Assembly (NCBI GenBank): GCA_963681505.1
Contig: OY811990.1
Coordinates: 5,448,708-5,512,707, forward strand
Direction: 5' to 3'
Source: Eunapius fragilis
Taxonomy: Eukaryota > Porifera > Demospongiae > Spongillida > Spongillidae
Length of the DNA: 64,000 bases
The notes under the pieces were generated by a model. That model was given only the letters and a program-made list of their open reading frames with translations. It was not told the origin of the DNA and searched no databases. The stretch's first letter is position 1, and each line of letters opens with the position of its first letter. The position numbers and the translations under genes were made by a program. Below are positions 35,946-47,817 of the stretch, in pieces.

Positions 35946-36485
35946 GAAGGTGTCCATGTAACCCTCCATACCTGGATCTGAAGGTGTCCATGTAGCCCTC
36001 CATACCTGGATCTGAAGGTGTCCATGTAGTCCTTCATACCTGGACCTGAAGGTGTCCATGTAACCCTCCATACCTGGACCTGAAGGTGTCCATGTAGCCC
36101 TCCATACCTGGACCTGAAGGTGTCCATGTAGCCCTTCATACCTGGACCTGAAGGTGTCCATGTAACCCTCCATACCTGGACCTGAAGGTGTCCATGTAGC
36201 CCTTCATACCTGGACCTGAAGGTGTCCATGTAACCCTCCATACCTGGACCTGAAGGTGTCCATGTAACCCTCCATACCTGGACCTGAAGGTGTCCATGTA
36301 GCCCTCCATACCTGAACCTGAAGGTGTCGATGTAACCCTCCATACCTGGACCTGAAGGTGTCCATGTAGCCCTCCATACCTGGACCTGAAGGTGTCCATG
36401 TAGCCCTTCATACCTGGACCTGAAGGTGTCCATGTAGCCCCCCATACCTGGACCTGAAGGTCTCCATTTAGCCCTCCATACCTGG
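35946..36485. repeat. 34-bp minisatellite array 3, inside a retrotransposon relic
   Basis: About 16 units, same orientation as the other arrays. It sits between gccattggtgtatt and tagtcctactttagctgctg, which are adjacent (about 10 bp apart) in the reverse-transcriptase relic of copies 1-3. The array has therefore been inserted into, or grown inside, unrelated sequence. Confidence 0.95.
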
Positions 36486-37230
36486 TAGTCCTACTTTAGC
36501 TGCTGAGGTGTGGGACGGTAGCCTGAATGGTGTCTGCCTGTAATGCCTTGTCCAGCAAAGTGGGTGGCATGTATGAATATAGTAATTGCCTCTGTAGTGC
36601 GTGCCAAGCAGTTCCCACTCAGATGGGAGGATTGGTACCATCCAGAAGGCTGATTGAGGTCTGTCGTCAAGGCCCCCTTTCCAAGGAGGGATACTGCATT
36701 ATCAATTGTGGAGTAGTGTGGGGTGAATCCTTCCTTGATACTCTGATCAGACGGTGCTAAAACATTCAGACTTTCTGTTCTTCTCTGGTGCCACTCCTAG
36801 ACCAGATGTACGTAAGTTTTGGAACCATTCCTAGACCAGACATGCGTAGATTTTGGTACCACTCCTAGACCAGATGTAGGTTTTAGAGTAAGCGAGGTTT
36901 GAATGGACCAAAGATATGGCTGACAGACACTTCTTTCTCTAGCTCTACATCCATGATCCCAGGGTGTTTAAGAGCTGAAGTGAGGTTGTGTGCAAGGTAA
37001 GGGAGAAAGGTTCTCTATAGCTGGTGGACACATCATCATTGATAGAGTTGAGCAACCATGTTACCCAAGCCTTTCTGGGCTGTTTGTAATTCAAGCTCAG
37101 AGGCTGCGGGTAAACTACCATTGGCAACAGAAGTTGTGTGGAGCTTTGAGTAGGCAGTTTGTGGCATGCCCCAAAAGGGAGGGCTATGTCATGTACCATA
37201 CCAAGAGGTCTTCTTTTAGAGTGTCCCAAT
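36486..37230 (-). mobile_element. DIRS-like reverse-transcriptase relic in copy 4 intron
   Basis: Continuation of the shared relic; its 3' portion lies at 35880-35945 beyond the minisatellite. The minus strand shows PLSLNYKQPRKAWVTWLLNS, then LTLHTTSLQLLNTLGSWM, with a local tandem duplication of the ccactcctagaccag motif at about 36787-36875. Confidence 0.55.
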
Positions 37231-39753
37231 TGCAGGGGTGGTGGTGCTTCTCCATTGCAGCTGCCTGACAGAAGAGGTTGTCACACACTTTAGTGCTGCA
37301 GTAGTGGAGTACTACACTATGAACAACTGACCTATGGATTGGTACTTAACCAGCTCCAATGTGACGCGTGAACCTTTACGACAAAGAAGATCTTCCTAGC
37401 CTCACTCCAACTATTGACTTGCCATGTTGTTTCCTTAGCAGCAGACGTTATAGCTAGGAATGGGTCATGTGTTAGTTACACAGAACATTTAAAAACATCA
37501 TTTAGTCAGTAAACATACGCTTAGTTGTAACTCTCAATAAGTAATCCATGTTCTCTGTTCCACAGATCTGGCCACTTCCCACCACACACCATATGTCAGC
37601 TGTGCTCTAAGCCCTACACAGACCCTAGGATCCTTCCATGTCTACACTCTTTCTGTGGGCAGTGTCTGCATATGGAGATAGAGAGGTCTGGGGCCAAACA
37701 TAAGATGGAGTGTCCTACCTGTCAGAGAAGTGTCACCATACCAGAGGGTGGAGTCAATGCTATATGTCAGAACCTCCATCTTGGCTTTGAGGTGGAGGTG
37801 GCTGGGTACATGTCCAAGATTGGTAGTGGTGGTGAAAAGTCATGTGATGCTTGTATTGATGGGGGCAAGGGGCCTGCAGTGGTGTTCTGTTGTACATGTC
37901 GTCAGTTCCTCTGTACCTTATGTCATGAGCACCACAGATGCAATAAGATTATGAGCCATCACCAGATGGTAGGACTAGACCAGGAGTTTGTCAAACTACT
38001 TCCATCCATCATGTCACCAACTGAACATTTTTGCTTCCAACCTGATCATGAGAAAAAGAAGTTAAAATTCTACTGTGAGTCCTGCCAGTGTCTGATCTGC
38101 AGAGACTGTACCCTAGTCCTTCACAAGGACCACAGGATTGCTGAGGTGTGCAATATTGCAAAGGTCCACAGAGATGGAATGAGAGAGGTACTTGTGTGTG
38201 CACAGGAAATGGCCTCAAAGCTGACCAGTGCCATTGGTGCCAGTGATAAGATGGCAGAACAGGTTGAGTCTTCCAGAGAGAATGCCACACTGCTCATAAA
38301 CCAAGCCTTTGAACAGTTCCACCAAGCCATAGAGGAAAGGAAGTAGACACTGTTGTCAGAGATGGAGGCTATTTCACTTTCCAAGACAACAGCTCTGTCC
38401 CTCCAGAAGAAACAGTTAGTGAAGATACAAGATGAGATTGGTTGCTACACTCAGATGACCTCCCACATCCTCCAGACCCACACTGACCATGAGGTGGTAG
38501 CTCTTGGAGATCTGCTACCCACTGAACTGAAGACCACCCTGAAGAAGGTTGGGGAAGTCTCCCTCACTCCCAGTCAGTCAAGTGGCATACATGTGACCCT
38601 TCTAACTGATTCTCTGATGAAGGATCTCTCCATATTTGGTCATATAATGACCTCATCTCCATTGCATAGCACATGGTCTTCTAAGTCAGCAGCCACTAAG
38701 AACAAGGAGTATAGTGTAAAAGTGGAGACCAAGAGCTCAGAGGGAGAGAGGTACTCATATGGTGGTCTGCAGGTGAAGGCAGAGCTGAGGCCCAAGTCAC
38801 ATGATGGAGCAGTTGTCCCAGGAAAGGTGGAGGACCATGGAGATGGTACCTACACCATCACCCTCACCCCTCAGGCTACTGGTCCTCACCAGCTCCTCAT
38901 CACAATGGATGGTGAACATGTCCAGGGCAGTCCTCATGACCTTGATGTGAGGCCTAAGTACAACACCTTATGTAACCCCCAGCAAGTTATCAGTTGTAGT
39001 GGTGGTCCATCAGGTATTGCCATCCATGACAGTGGAGACATCTATGTAGCCTGTTGTGGTGATCACAGTATTCGTGTGTTTGACCAAGGTGGTCATGAGA
39101 AGAGAACCATAGGTAGTCGTGGGAGTGGTGATGGTCAGTTCTGTGCTCCACGTAGTATATCCATCAAGGGAGATGTGATGCATGTTGCTGATCAGGGCAA
39201 TCATCGCATTCAGAAGCTGACAACAGGAGGACAGTTCCTACAAAAGTTTGGCCAACTTGGATCAGGTCAGGGACAGTTTAACTACCCAATATCAGTTATT
39301 GTTGACCGAAGAGATAGGATGATTGTTGCTGACCATCACAACCACAGGGTGGTGATATTGGATCAAAATGGCAGCTGGCTATTGACCATAAATGGTAATG
39401 TCTTTGGTGCTCAGGGTTTTAAGAAACCATATGGTCTTGCCTTGGACCCTCAAGGGAACATCCATGTTGCAGCCTATGGTACTAACACCATCAAAGTCTT
39501 CACACCAGAAGGGACCTATGTCAGATCATATGGAGATGTAAAGGGTCCATCTGGAATAGCAATTGATGAAGAAGGTTACAGCCTTGTCTGTGAGAACAGT
39601 GGCATATGTTACTCCATCTTTGACCCTCATGGAAACAAGATCCACACAGTTGGCAATCTCACTAATCCCTATGGTATTGCTCTGGATCCTATAAGTGGTA
39701 GTCTGTATGTAGCCAACTATGGTGCTGACACTGTATTGAAGTATTCTGTGTAG

Positions 39754-41007
39754 TGGTGATGTAATGATGATGTCATGTTTATTGAGATGCATACATTTAT
39801 TGTTGTAGTATCACAGCAGAAGTTTTGATTGGGTTAGATTACAAGTGCCCCGCCCCCTGTGTGGATGGGTGTGGCTATAAGTACTTATTCACAGGGGCTG
39901 GTATATCTGCTTGACCTGTGCTTTTGTAGAGGTGAGAGGGTGTTCAGATATGTCAGAGACATGGAGGTTGAAAAGGGTTAAGTTCATATTTATCTGCTTA
40001 TCCTCATAGCCCTGTAGATCATCACGATCAAAGATGGCTGCACTCTGGTTACGATACCAGTACATACCAGGACTGGTCAGGTCAGGAACTGCTGAGTCAT
40101 CAAACGGTCTGAAGGTATAGCTCTCTCCAAAGGATATGATGGCTGACAAGGTCTGAAGTGTGAGCAGATGGTCTAAAACTCACTAACAGGTCAGGTCAGG
40201 AACTGATGAAACGTTCAACACTGCAAGCTATTGTTCTAGAGGTAGACCTTGCCCTATGTTGCTGTAGGCCCCAGAGGAGGTGTTCACTATGCTGAAGAGA
40301 AGGGTACCCAGGATGTTGTCATGAGGTGTCTCCCCATCACAAGTGACTCATCAGATCAAAGTCATCATCTTGGTAACCATAGGTGTGGATTATCTGTCCA
40401 CAGCTGTTTCCCTTAAGCTGACTTTAGCAATTTCATCGTGCGATTGGCAAATGAAGTGGGTCACTTTTACATAAGCACTTGGGGTTAGGGTTATTTTTAT
40501 TTGACAAGGGTTATGGTCATATTGTTACCTTAGTTATGTCGCATTTATGTACTGTGTTGTGCAAACCAGATTGATAGTGATATTCATTTAATCATATGAT
40601 TTGATTGGACAATCTATAGCACCTGTCATCAATCAACCAACCCCTCCCTCCCCTCCACCCCCTCCCCTCCTCTTCCCTCCTCTCCATCCCCTTCCCTCCC
40701 CTCCCTCCGACCTTTTCTTTAGTATCAATATGAAGTATTGACTAATGTATTTGGTTGTTATTTGGGCTTTAGTTTGTTACAAACTTGAAATAATACTTTT
40801 GGCGGAACTCCTTATGACCCAGGTGACCACAACGTAATGAAGTATTGTATACTGGTGATGTATGGTGATGTAATGATGATGTAGTGGTGATGTACTGATG
40901 ATGTAATGGTGATATAATGATGATTTTATACGTATGTGAGGTCTTGTAAGGTGCATCAAAGCTACTGCACTTTGGTCAAGAACCCCAGTCATGTTGTCAT
41001 AGCATAG
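39754..41007. other. TRIM copy 4 to cadherin-like copy D spacer with antisense relics
   Basis: At 39754-40010 lies the usual TRIM 3' flank. At about 40010-40150 the minus strand encodes SAIISFGESYTFRPFDDSAV and SPGMYWYRNQSA, and at about 40230-40370 the GETPHDNILGTLLFS segment. Both are inverted fragments of the ectodomain found at 9200-9760. Then come a GGGTTAGGGTT pair near 40484, a C/T-rich tract (about 40636-40712), and a local amplification of the TRIM 3' motif gatgatgtaatggtgat (about 40850-40930). No intact gene. Confidence 0.65.
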
Positions 41008-44000
41008 TGGACATCCAGCGAGTGAACTACCCTCCAGAGGTGAACCTCCACGGCCCTGTTGCCTACATGTATGACATCATCATCAACTATGTGGAGGGGG
41101 AGGGGCCTGTTCCCCTTGCCCCCAATGCCACCATTGTTGACAAGGACAACACAACTCTAGTCCGTCTGGTGGCCAGACTGCTCAACCTGTATAACCAGCC
41201 TCTTGAGGTCCTAAGTGTTTTTGGAGACCATCCTAACATCATTGTCAGCTATGACAACATGACAGGGATCCTTGACCTTAGTGGAGTAGCTCCCATAGCA
41301 GATTACGTGCAGCTCCTCAGAAACCTTAGCTATGATAACCTGAACTATGACCCAGGCGACCCCAACACTACGATGAGGGTGGTGGAGGTGGAGGTGTTTG
41401 ATGGCGTGAACAGCAGTGTGCCTCGTGATGCCTTCATCACCTTCCACTCAGTGAATGACCCTCCCTTCTTTGACCTGAATGGGCCGGGCAATGGAACAGA
41501 CTTCACCACAGTGTTTGTGGAGGATGGACCAGCGATATGGGTCACCTCTCCCTACATGACCCTCTTTGATGTTGACAACTCCACGCTGGCCTATGTGAAA
41601 GTTAGCATAGTGAACCCAATGGATCCTGGGGAACAACTGATACCTCCTTTCACCAATAACACCACTCTGTATCCTAATGGCAGCTTGTTGGTCTACGGCC
41701 TTGCAACCACCATGGATTTTAGAAACTATATGGCGGGTATAAAGTATATTAATCCAGCATATGTGTCAAAGAACAACGAAACACGTCTCATCTCCTTTGT
41801 GGGTAGTGATAATGGCTTTGTAGAGGGTAACACTTTCTACACCAGGGTGCTCATTTCACGTGTCAACCACATCCCTGTGCTGATTATATCTGGCCTAGTC
41901 CCCAGCCCTCTTCCCATCACCACGCCCACTTCAAGCACCTCCTACTCAACAACTGGCTCCTCCCACTCTAGTACTATGAGCCCTTCCTCTGTGGTCTCAT
42001 CTACTCCCTTCCCCACCCCCTCTGCCACACCTCTAGATGGGTCTGGTTCTGGAACTTATGGGTCAGGTTCCGGATCCTATGGGTCAGGTTCCGGATCCTA
42101 TGGGTCAGGGTCAGGTTTTGATGCCGAGAATGTTTCCACCTCTGTTGGACCCACCTCTGGACCCACCTCTGGACCTACCTCTGGACCTACCTCTGGACCC
42201 ACCTCTGGACCTACCTCTGGACCCACCTCTGGACCCACCTCTGGACCTACCTCTGGACCTACCTCTGGACCCACCTCTGGACCTACCTCTGGACCCACCT
42301 CTGGACCTACCTCTGGACCCACCTCTGGACCTACCTCTGGACCTACCTCTGGACCTACCTCTGGACCCACCTCTGGACCTACTTCTGGACCCACCTCAGT
42401 ACCTACCTCTGGACCAGTTTATAATGACACCTTTGTTCCTGGCCCCACCTACATAACCTCTTACTATGAAGATGCCACACCCATCCCAATTGTAGACCGT
42501 AACAGTATTTACATCAGTGATCCAGATGTGTATGATGAATATCTTTACCAGCTGGAGGTAGTGATGGAGGGGGCTGTGGACACCACTTCTGAAGGCATCT
42601 TTCTGGATGGACCAGCAATCCTTGATGATGCAGTATTTGTAATGATGTCTACGTCACCATGGTTCTCACCAACGGGAAGTTGCAGTGATGTAACATTCCC
42701 TGCCAACACTTCTGTTCTACTCTCCTTCTCAGCCATGCTCACTCCTTCAGCATGGAAGGATGTTGTGAGATCACTGAGGTACTGCAATCGTGACAAGAAC
42801 ATGACTAGTGGGAACAGGACTGTCTCCTTCAGAATACTGGACCACCCAGGAGGCAACTGGAGCAAACCTGTGTACACCATCATCAGAGGGTTCAGTGTGA
42901 ACAATCCTCCAATATACAGTCCTCCTGCTAACTACTCTGAACTGTTCACTATTAAAGAAGACCACAATTTGACCTTTGATGCCCTGCAGTACTTCTTTGA
43001 CTATGAGGAATTCCTCACTGGTACTGCCATCATGTCAGGTACTTTACCTGATGTGGGCAGGATCAGTATAGACACCACTACTGGTGACATCACCTACTAC
43101 TCTGCCCTCCATGACTTTGGCACCAGAACATTCTCTTATCATGCATGTGACTCCCTTGGGGACTGCTCTGAGGACGTGATCATCACTGTTAATATTACAT
43201 TTGTCAACTACCCACCTTTCCCCATACGTCCATTGGAGGCGGAGACACTGGAGGACACGCCCATCATCATCAATGTCTCGTACTACTTTGATGATGTACA
43301 GGTCCCTCCATGGGTAGTGGCTGTGGAGGCCAGTGAGGGTGACTGGCACTTTGTGGACCGATCAGTGCAGGACCATCACTTCCTCATTTACTACAAGCCT
43401 CCCTTATACCAGTATGGCGACTTCTTTGTTAACATGCATATGAGTGTGTGCGATAATAATGTTTGTGTTCCCTATGTCATCATTGTCATGGTGACACGAG
43501 TGAACTACCAACCCTCCATTGATGTGGACCATGTCAACGTCACACACGGATCAGCAATGCTAAGCCCTGTATCTGATGATGTAGTAAACAATGTTCTGGT
43601 TCAGGTATGGAGGCTGGTCTACACACCTGATGCCTACTACAATGGTTCTGCCTCTCTTGTTCTAGTGGCCACTGACTATGAGAATTCCACCTCTGTGGTC
43701 ATGGTGGACATTTTTATCAACTATGTCAACTTCCCTCCTAACAAACCTTACAGTGTACGAGGACATGGTGACCCTACCTAGAATGTTTTTTATTTACTTG
43801 TCATACTCAGGAGGTCCCAGTTGGGAGTTAGCCATGACCCTACCAACCTTACAGTGTTCGAGGACACACCTTTTATGGTGACCCTTCCTCAGGGGTTAAA
43901 CATAACAGATCCCAATGACCCAGTGTACCCTGACCTCTTCTCCATAGAGCGGTGGACAACTATCGGTAACATATCATACTCAGGAGGTGTCCTGAGGTAC

Positions 44001-44400
44001 ACGCCCCCACTTCATTACTTCTCTGCCACACCCTGTCAGCCCATCACCTTTGTCATGAAGGCCTGCGATAACAACAGTGTGGATGTCCCCAAGTGCCAGA
44101 CGGCTACCATCTACATCTGTGTGCTGTTCCCCAACCACCCACCACAGTTCTCCCCAGCTATGATGTACGTTCTGGAGGACCAGACTACCTTCATGTCTCT
44201 GAACATCTCAGCAGCTCTCTCTGATGTTGAAGATGGCACACCACCACCACTCAACGGTACACACATCCTCACTGACCCCGCCCATGGTAAGGCCTACTAC
44301 AACAACATCACAGGTAATGTCACGTACAGACCAGACCCTGCCTATTATGGCCTAGACCTCATCTATGTACCGGCATGTGACACCCTCAATGGCTGTCACT
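41008..44400 (+). CDS. Cadherin-like ectodomain, copy D (partial)
   Basis: The open frame runs from an acceptor-like TAG at 41005-41007 to about 43781, 924 codons with no stop. Repeated boundary motifs (VNYPPEV, VNDPPFF, VNHIPV, VNNPPIY, VNYPPFP, VNYQPS, VNFPPN) recur roughly every 90-140 residues, as in cadherin, CSPG or tandem-95 type repeats. A Ser/Thr/Gly/Pro stalk with Gly-Ser-Gly-Tyr and Gly-Pro-Thr-Ser repeats lies at about residues 310-470. Many Asn-X-Ser/Thr sites suggest an extracellular glycoprotein. No signal peptide or initiator ATG is present, so the 5' exon is missing or outside the module. At 43770-43830 a small duplication plus a foreign AT-rich piece breaks the frame. It resumes at about 43835 and runs to about 44395, where an inverted repeat ends the copy before any transmembrane segment. 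Function is inferred as adhesion or recognition. Confidence 0.72.
42037..42417 (+). repeat. In-frame stalk repeats: Gly-Ser-Gly-Tyr then Gly-Pro-Thr-Ser
   Basis: First three units of a 24-bp repeat (tatgggtcaggttccggatc), then about 22 copies of a 12-bp unit alternating ggacccacctct and ggacctacctct, coding Gly-Pro-Thr-Ser. Both are multiples of three and keep the reading frame. A spacer or O-glycosylated stalk is likely. Degenerate copies lie at 25560-25700 and, inverted, at 51890-52105. Confidence 0.93.
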
Positions 44401-44410
44401 GTGAGGATGC

Positions 44411-44640
44411 TTGGGGACATTCCCACTGATGTTATCGCAGGTCTTCATGACAAAGGTGCAGGTGATGGGCTGACAGGGTGTGGCAGAGAAGTAATGAAGT
44501 GGGGGCGTGTACCTCAGGACACCTCCCGAGTATGATATGTTACCAATAGTTGTCTCCCGCTCTAAGAAGGGTACACAGGGTCATTGGGGTCTGTTATATT
44601 TAACCCCTGACGTAGGGTCATGTCCTCTGTCAAACATTCT
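44411..44640 (-). pseudogene. Inverted copy of the cadherin-like exon at 43.9-44.1 kb
   Basis: On the minus strand the sequence repeats the exon just upstream on the plus strand: the block from ggtcttcatgacaaaggtg to atgttaccaatagttgtc is the complement of about 43960-44075. It forms an inverted repeat with a spacer of about 310 bp. In minus orientation it follows TRIM copy 5, giving the normal TRIM-then-cadherin order. This is the inversion boundary of the cluster. Confidence 0.85.
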
Positions 44641-47120
44641 TACCATGTTCCTAATCTTATTCCCATAGTCTTTCTAAGCCTCAATTCCATAAACTATATT
44701 TTAGACAAACATGACATCATCATTACATTACCACTACACAGAATACTTCAGTACAGTCTTAGCACCATTGTTGGCTACATACAGACTACCACTGATAGGA
44801 TCCAGAGCAACACCACGGGGTCCATTGAGATTGCCAACTGTGTGGATCTTGTTTCTCTGAGGATCAAAGATGGAGAGACAATTGCCACTGTACTCACAGA
44901 CAAGGCTGTAACCTTTTTCATCAATTGCTATTCCAGATGGACCCTTTACATCACCATATGATCTGACATAGGTCCCCTTTGGTGTGAAGACCTTGATGGT
45001 GTTAGAACCACAGGCTGCAACATGAATGTTCCCTTGAGGGTCCAAGGCAAGACCATATGGATTCTTAAAACCCTGACGACCAGAGACATTACCATTTATG
45101 GTCAATAGGCAGATGCCATTTTGATCCAATATTACTACCCTGTTGCTGCCCCAATCAGCAACAATCATCCTATCTCTTTGATCAACAATAACTGATGTTG
45201 GTCCCTGACCTGATTCATGTTGGCCAAACTTTTGTAGGAACTGTCCTCCTGTTGTCAGCTTCTGAATACGATGATTGCCATAATCAGCAACATACATCAC
45301 ATCTCCCTTGATGGATATACCATGTGGTGTGTTGAACTGACCATCACCACTCCCACCACTACATATGGTTCTCTTCTTATGACCACCTTGGTCAAACACA
45401 TGAATACTGTTATCACCATAACAGCCTACATAGATGTCTCCACTGTCATGGATGGCAACATCTAATGGACCACCACGTACTACAACTGATAACTTGCTGG
45501 GGGTTACATAAGGTGCTGTAGCTAGGCCTCACGTCAAGGTCATGAGGACTGCCCTGTACATGTTCACTATCCATTGTGATGAGGAGCTGGTGAGGACCAA
45601 CAGCCTGAGGAGTGAGGGTGATGGTGTATGTACCATCTACATGGTCGTCCACCTTACCTGGGACAACTGCTCCATTATGTGACTTGGGCCTTAGCTCAGC
45701 CTTCACCTGCAGACCACCATATGGGTACCTCTCTCCCTCTGAGCTCTTGGTCTCCACTTTTACACTATACACCTTGTCCATCCTGGCGGCTGACTTAGAA
45801 GACCATGTGCTTTGTGATGGAGATGAGGTCATTATATGACCAAATATGGAGAGTTCCTTTATCAGAGAATCAGTTTGTAGGGTCACATGTATGTCACTGG
45901 ACTGACAGGGAGTGAGGGAGACTTCCCCAACCTTATTCAGAGTGGCCTTCAGTTCAGTGGGTAGCAGATCTCCAAGAGCTACCACCTCATGGTCAGTGTG
46001 GGTCTGGAGGATGTGGGAGGTCATCTCAGTGTAGCGACCAATCTCATCTTGTATCTTCACTAACTGTTCCTTCTGGAGGGACAGAGCTGTTGTCTTGGAA
46101 AGTGAAATGGCCCCCATCTCTGACAACAGTGTCTTCTTCCTTTCCTCTATGGCTTGGTGGAGCTGTTCAAAGGCTTGGTTTATGAGCAGTGCGGCATTCT
46201 CTCTGGAAGTCTTAACCTGTTCTGCCATCTTGTCATTGGCACCAATGGCACTGGTCAGCTTTGAGGCTATTTCCTTTGCACACACAAGTGCCTCTCTCAT
46301 TCCATCTCTGTGGACCTTTGCAATATTGCACACCTCAGCAATCCTGTGGTCCTTGTGAAGGACTAGGGTACAGTCTCTGCAGACCAGACACTGGCAGGTC
46401 TCGCAGTAGAGTTTTAACTCTTCTTTCTCATGATGAGGTTGGGAGCAGAGATGTTCAGTTGGTGTCATGATGGATGGAAGTAGTCTGACAGACTTCTGGT
46501 CTAGTCCTACCATCTGGTGATGGCGCAGTATCTTATTGCATCTGTGGTACTCATGACAGAAGGTACAGAGGAACTGATGACATGTACAACAGAACACCAC
46601 TGCAGGCCCCTTGTCCCCATCACAAGCATCACATGACTTTTCACCACCACTGCCAATCTTGGACATGTACCCAGCCACCTCCACCACAAAGCCAAGATGG
46701 AGGTTCTGAGGTATAGCATTGACTCCACCCTCTGCTATAGTGATACTTCTCTGACAGGTAGGACACTCCATCTTCTGCTTGTCCCCAGACCTCTGTATCG
46801 CCATATGCAGACACTGCCCACAGAAAGAGTGTAGACATGGAAGGATCCTAGGGTCTGTGTAGGGCTTAGAGCACAGCTGACATATGGTGTGTGGACGGAA
46901 AAGGCCAGATCTGTGGGGGAAAATAACATAAATTGATACCATAGGAAGAACCGACATTGTAGCCTGAAATTTCGCTGGTAATCCTACTGGTAAAGGCGTC
47001 AAGCACGTGGGTTAGAGCATTTGAATACTTAATAGTAATCTTCTAGGTCTAATTAAACAAAGGACTGATCGGATCGTCGTATACGTAAAACAGTACTTTC
47101 CCTACGTACGCTGGTATTAA

Positions 47121-47233
47121 CTAGTCTCGTACCCAGACCACACTAGGTACGGATGGATTACATCACAGCTACGCTAGCTTAGCGGTGATGTAATCCATCC
47201 GCAGCTGCGAGTGTGGTCTGGGTACGAGACTAG
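47121..47233. repeat. Foldback element, CTAGTCTCG family
   Basis: 113 bp, with arms starting CTAGTCTCGTACCCAGAC and containing GGATGGATTACATCAC on both sides. The paralogous locus at about 62945 lacks it, which confirms an insertion. GTATT flanks it on both sides. Confidence 0.85.
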
Positions 47234-47256
47234 GTATTGATAGCGGACAACTTAAT

Positions 47257-47573
47257 CAGCCCCGGATCATTGGGGGGGGGAGCGGCCGCTCCCCTATTCA
47301 TATGAAATGCCGCCCTCTGGGACGAATTGCCACCCCCGCTCCACCCCCCACGCACTATCACGCAAGCGCGCACAAACAACGATAGACATCATCGTACGGC
47401 AAGCACTCCCCCCCCCCCCCCCCCCACACACTTTTCGTATCGGACCTGAAGCAGACAGCGCCCCTTCTCCCCCCCTCCGTATCCGCCCCTGGCTTCGCAT
47501 GCATTCATTGTCAATGTGCCGCCTCTCCCGTAAACCCCCCCCCCCCCTTAGCTAAATCCTGGATCCGGGGCTG
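47257..47573. mobile_element. hAT-type MITE, CAGCCCCGGATCC family, copy 2
   Basis: 317 bp, starting CAGCCCCGGATCA and ending GGATCCGGGGCTG. The interior is the reverse complement of parts of 21723-22144 (ccgccctctgggac, the C tracts, gcatgcattcattgtcaatg). Clear 8-bp target repeats are not visible. The paralogous 63-kb locus lacks the element. Confidence 0.8.
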
Positions 47574-47817
47574 ACGTCGGCTTTCTGGCTTATGCACCCG
47601 CTTGCCCCATAGGCGTCCGCTCTGTGGGGCAAGCGGTGCATTTCCCCCTGGCAGGGTTCTTGTCCCCTGGAAATAAATAAACGGACGTCTGAGCGGATAC
47701 CTATGCTGTGCCCATAACTAGGGGGACCATTCGTATAGCAAATTATAGTACATATCTGTTAATGGGTGTTTGAGCTTACCTGCTACGTACGTCGTCTTGT
47801 TCGGACGATCTCAACAT

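Larger units (their letters stand above)
32814..39753 (+). pseudogene. TRIM-NHL, copy 4 (single nonsense codon)
   Basis: Exon 1 at 32814-33046 is open with all three CxxC pairs and a GTAAGC donor. Exon 2 at 37566-39753 is full length (728 codons including stop) and keeps its frame throughout. However, codon 260 of the exon, in the coiled coil, is TAG (38344-38346) where the other copies read AAG (lysine). The intervening 4,519-bp intron is the largest of the plus copies because it gathered several insertions and a minisatellite array. All RING, B-box, filamin and NHL motifs are otherwise present. It may be a very young pseudogene, a read-through or polymorphic allele, or a base-call error. 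A truncated RING/B-box/partial coiled-coil protein could still be made. Confidence 0.85.
44734..47817 (-). pseudogene. TRIM-NHL, copy 5 (4-bp insertion; short exon 1)
   Basis: Exon 2 spans 46910 down to 44734. The acceptor on the minus strand is TTTTCCCCCACAG. RING, B-boxes, coiled coil and filamin domain are open, but a 4-bp insertion at about 45474-45480, just before the first NHL blade, shifts the frame and stops after about 10 codons. The six-blade segment then continues in another frame (45399-44734) with a 5-codon deletion in blade 3. Exon 1 is inferred at 47817-47780: MLRSSEQDDVRS plus AG, followed by GTAAGC. It joins exon 2 in phase and is homologous to the end of the long exon 1 (MLKSSD...). 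An upstream in-frame TGA supports this ATG. The intron contains a foldback element and a MITE. Confidence 0.82.

Noticed and set aside
40484..40497. Telomere-like GGGTTAGGGTTA
   Set aside because: Only two units in an AT-rich spacer, too short to be an interstitial telomere array.
42098..42394. Antisense ORF of Gly-Pro-Glu-Val repeats and a sense-frame Pro-Leu-Asp repeat ORF
   Set aside because: Shadows of the 12-bp stalk repeat in other frames. The Gly-Pro-Thr-Ser frame is the one continuous with 924 coding codons.
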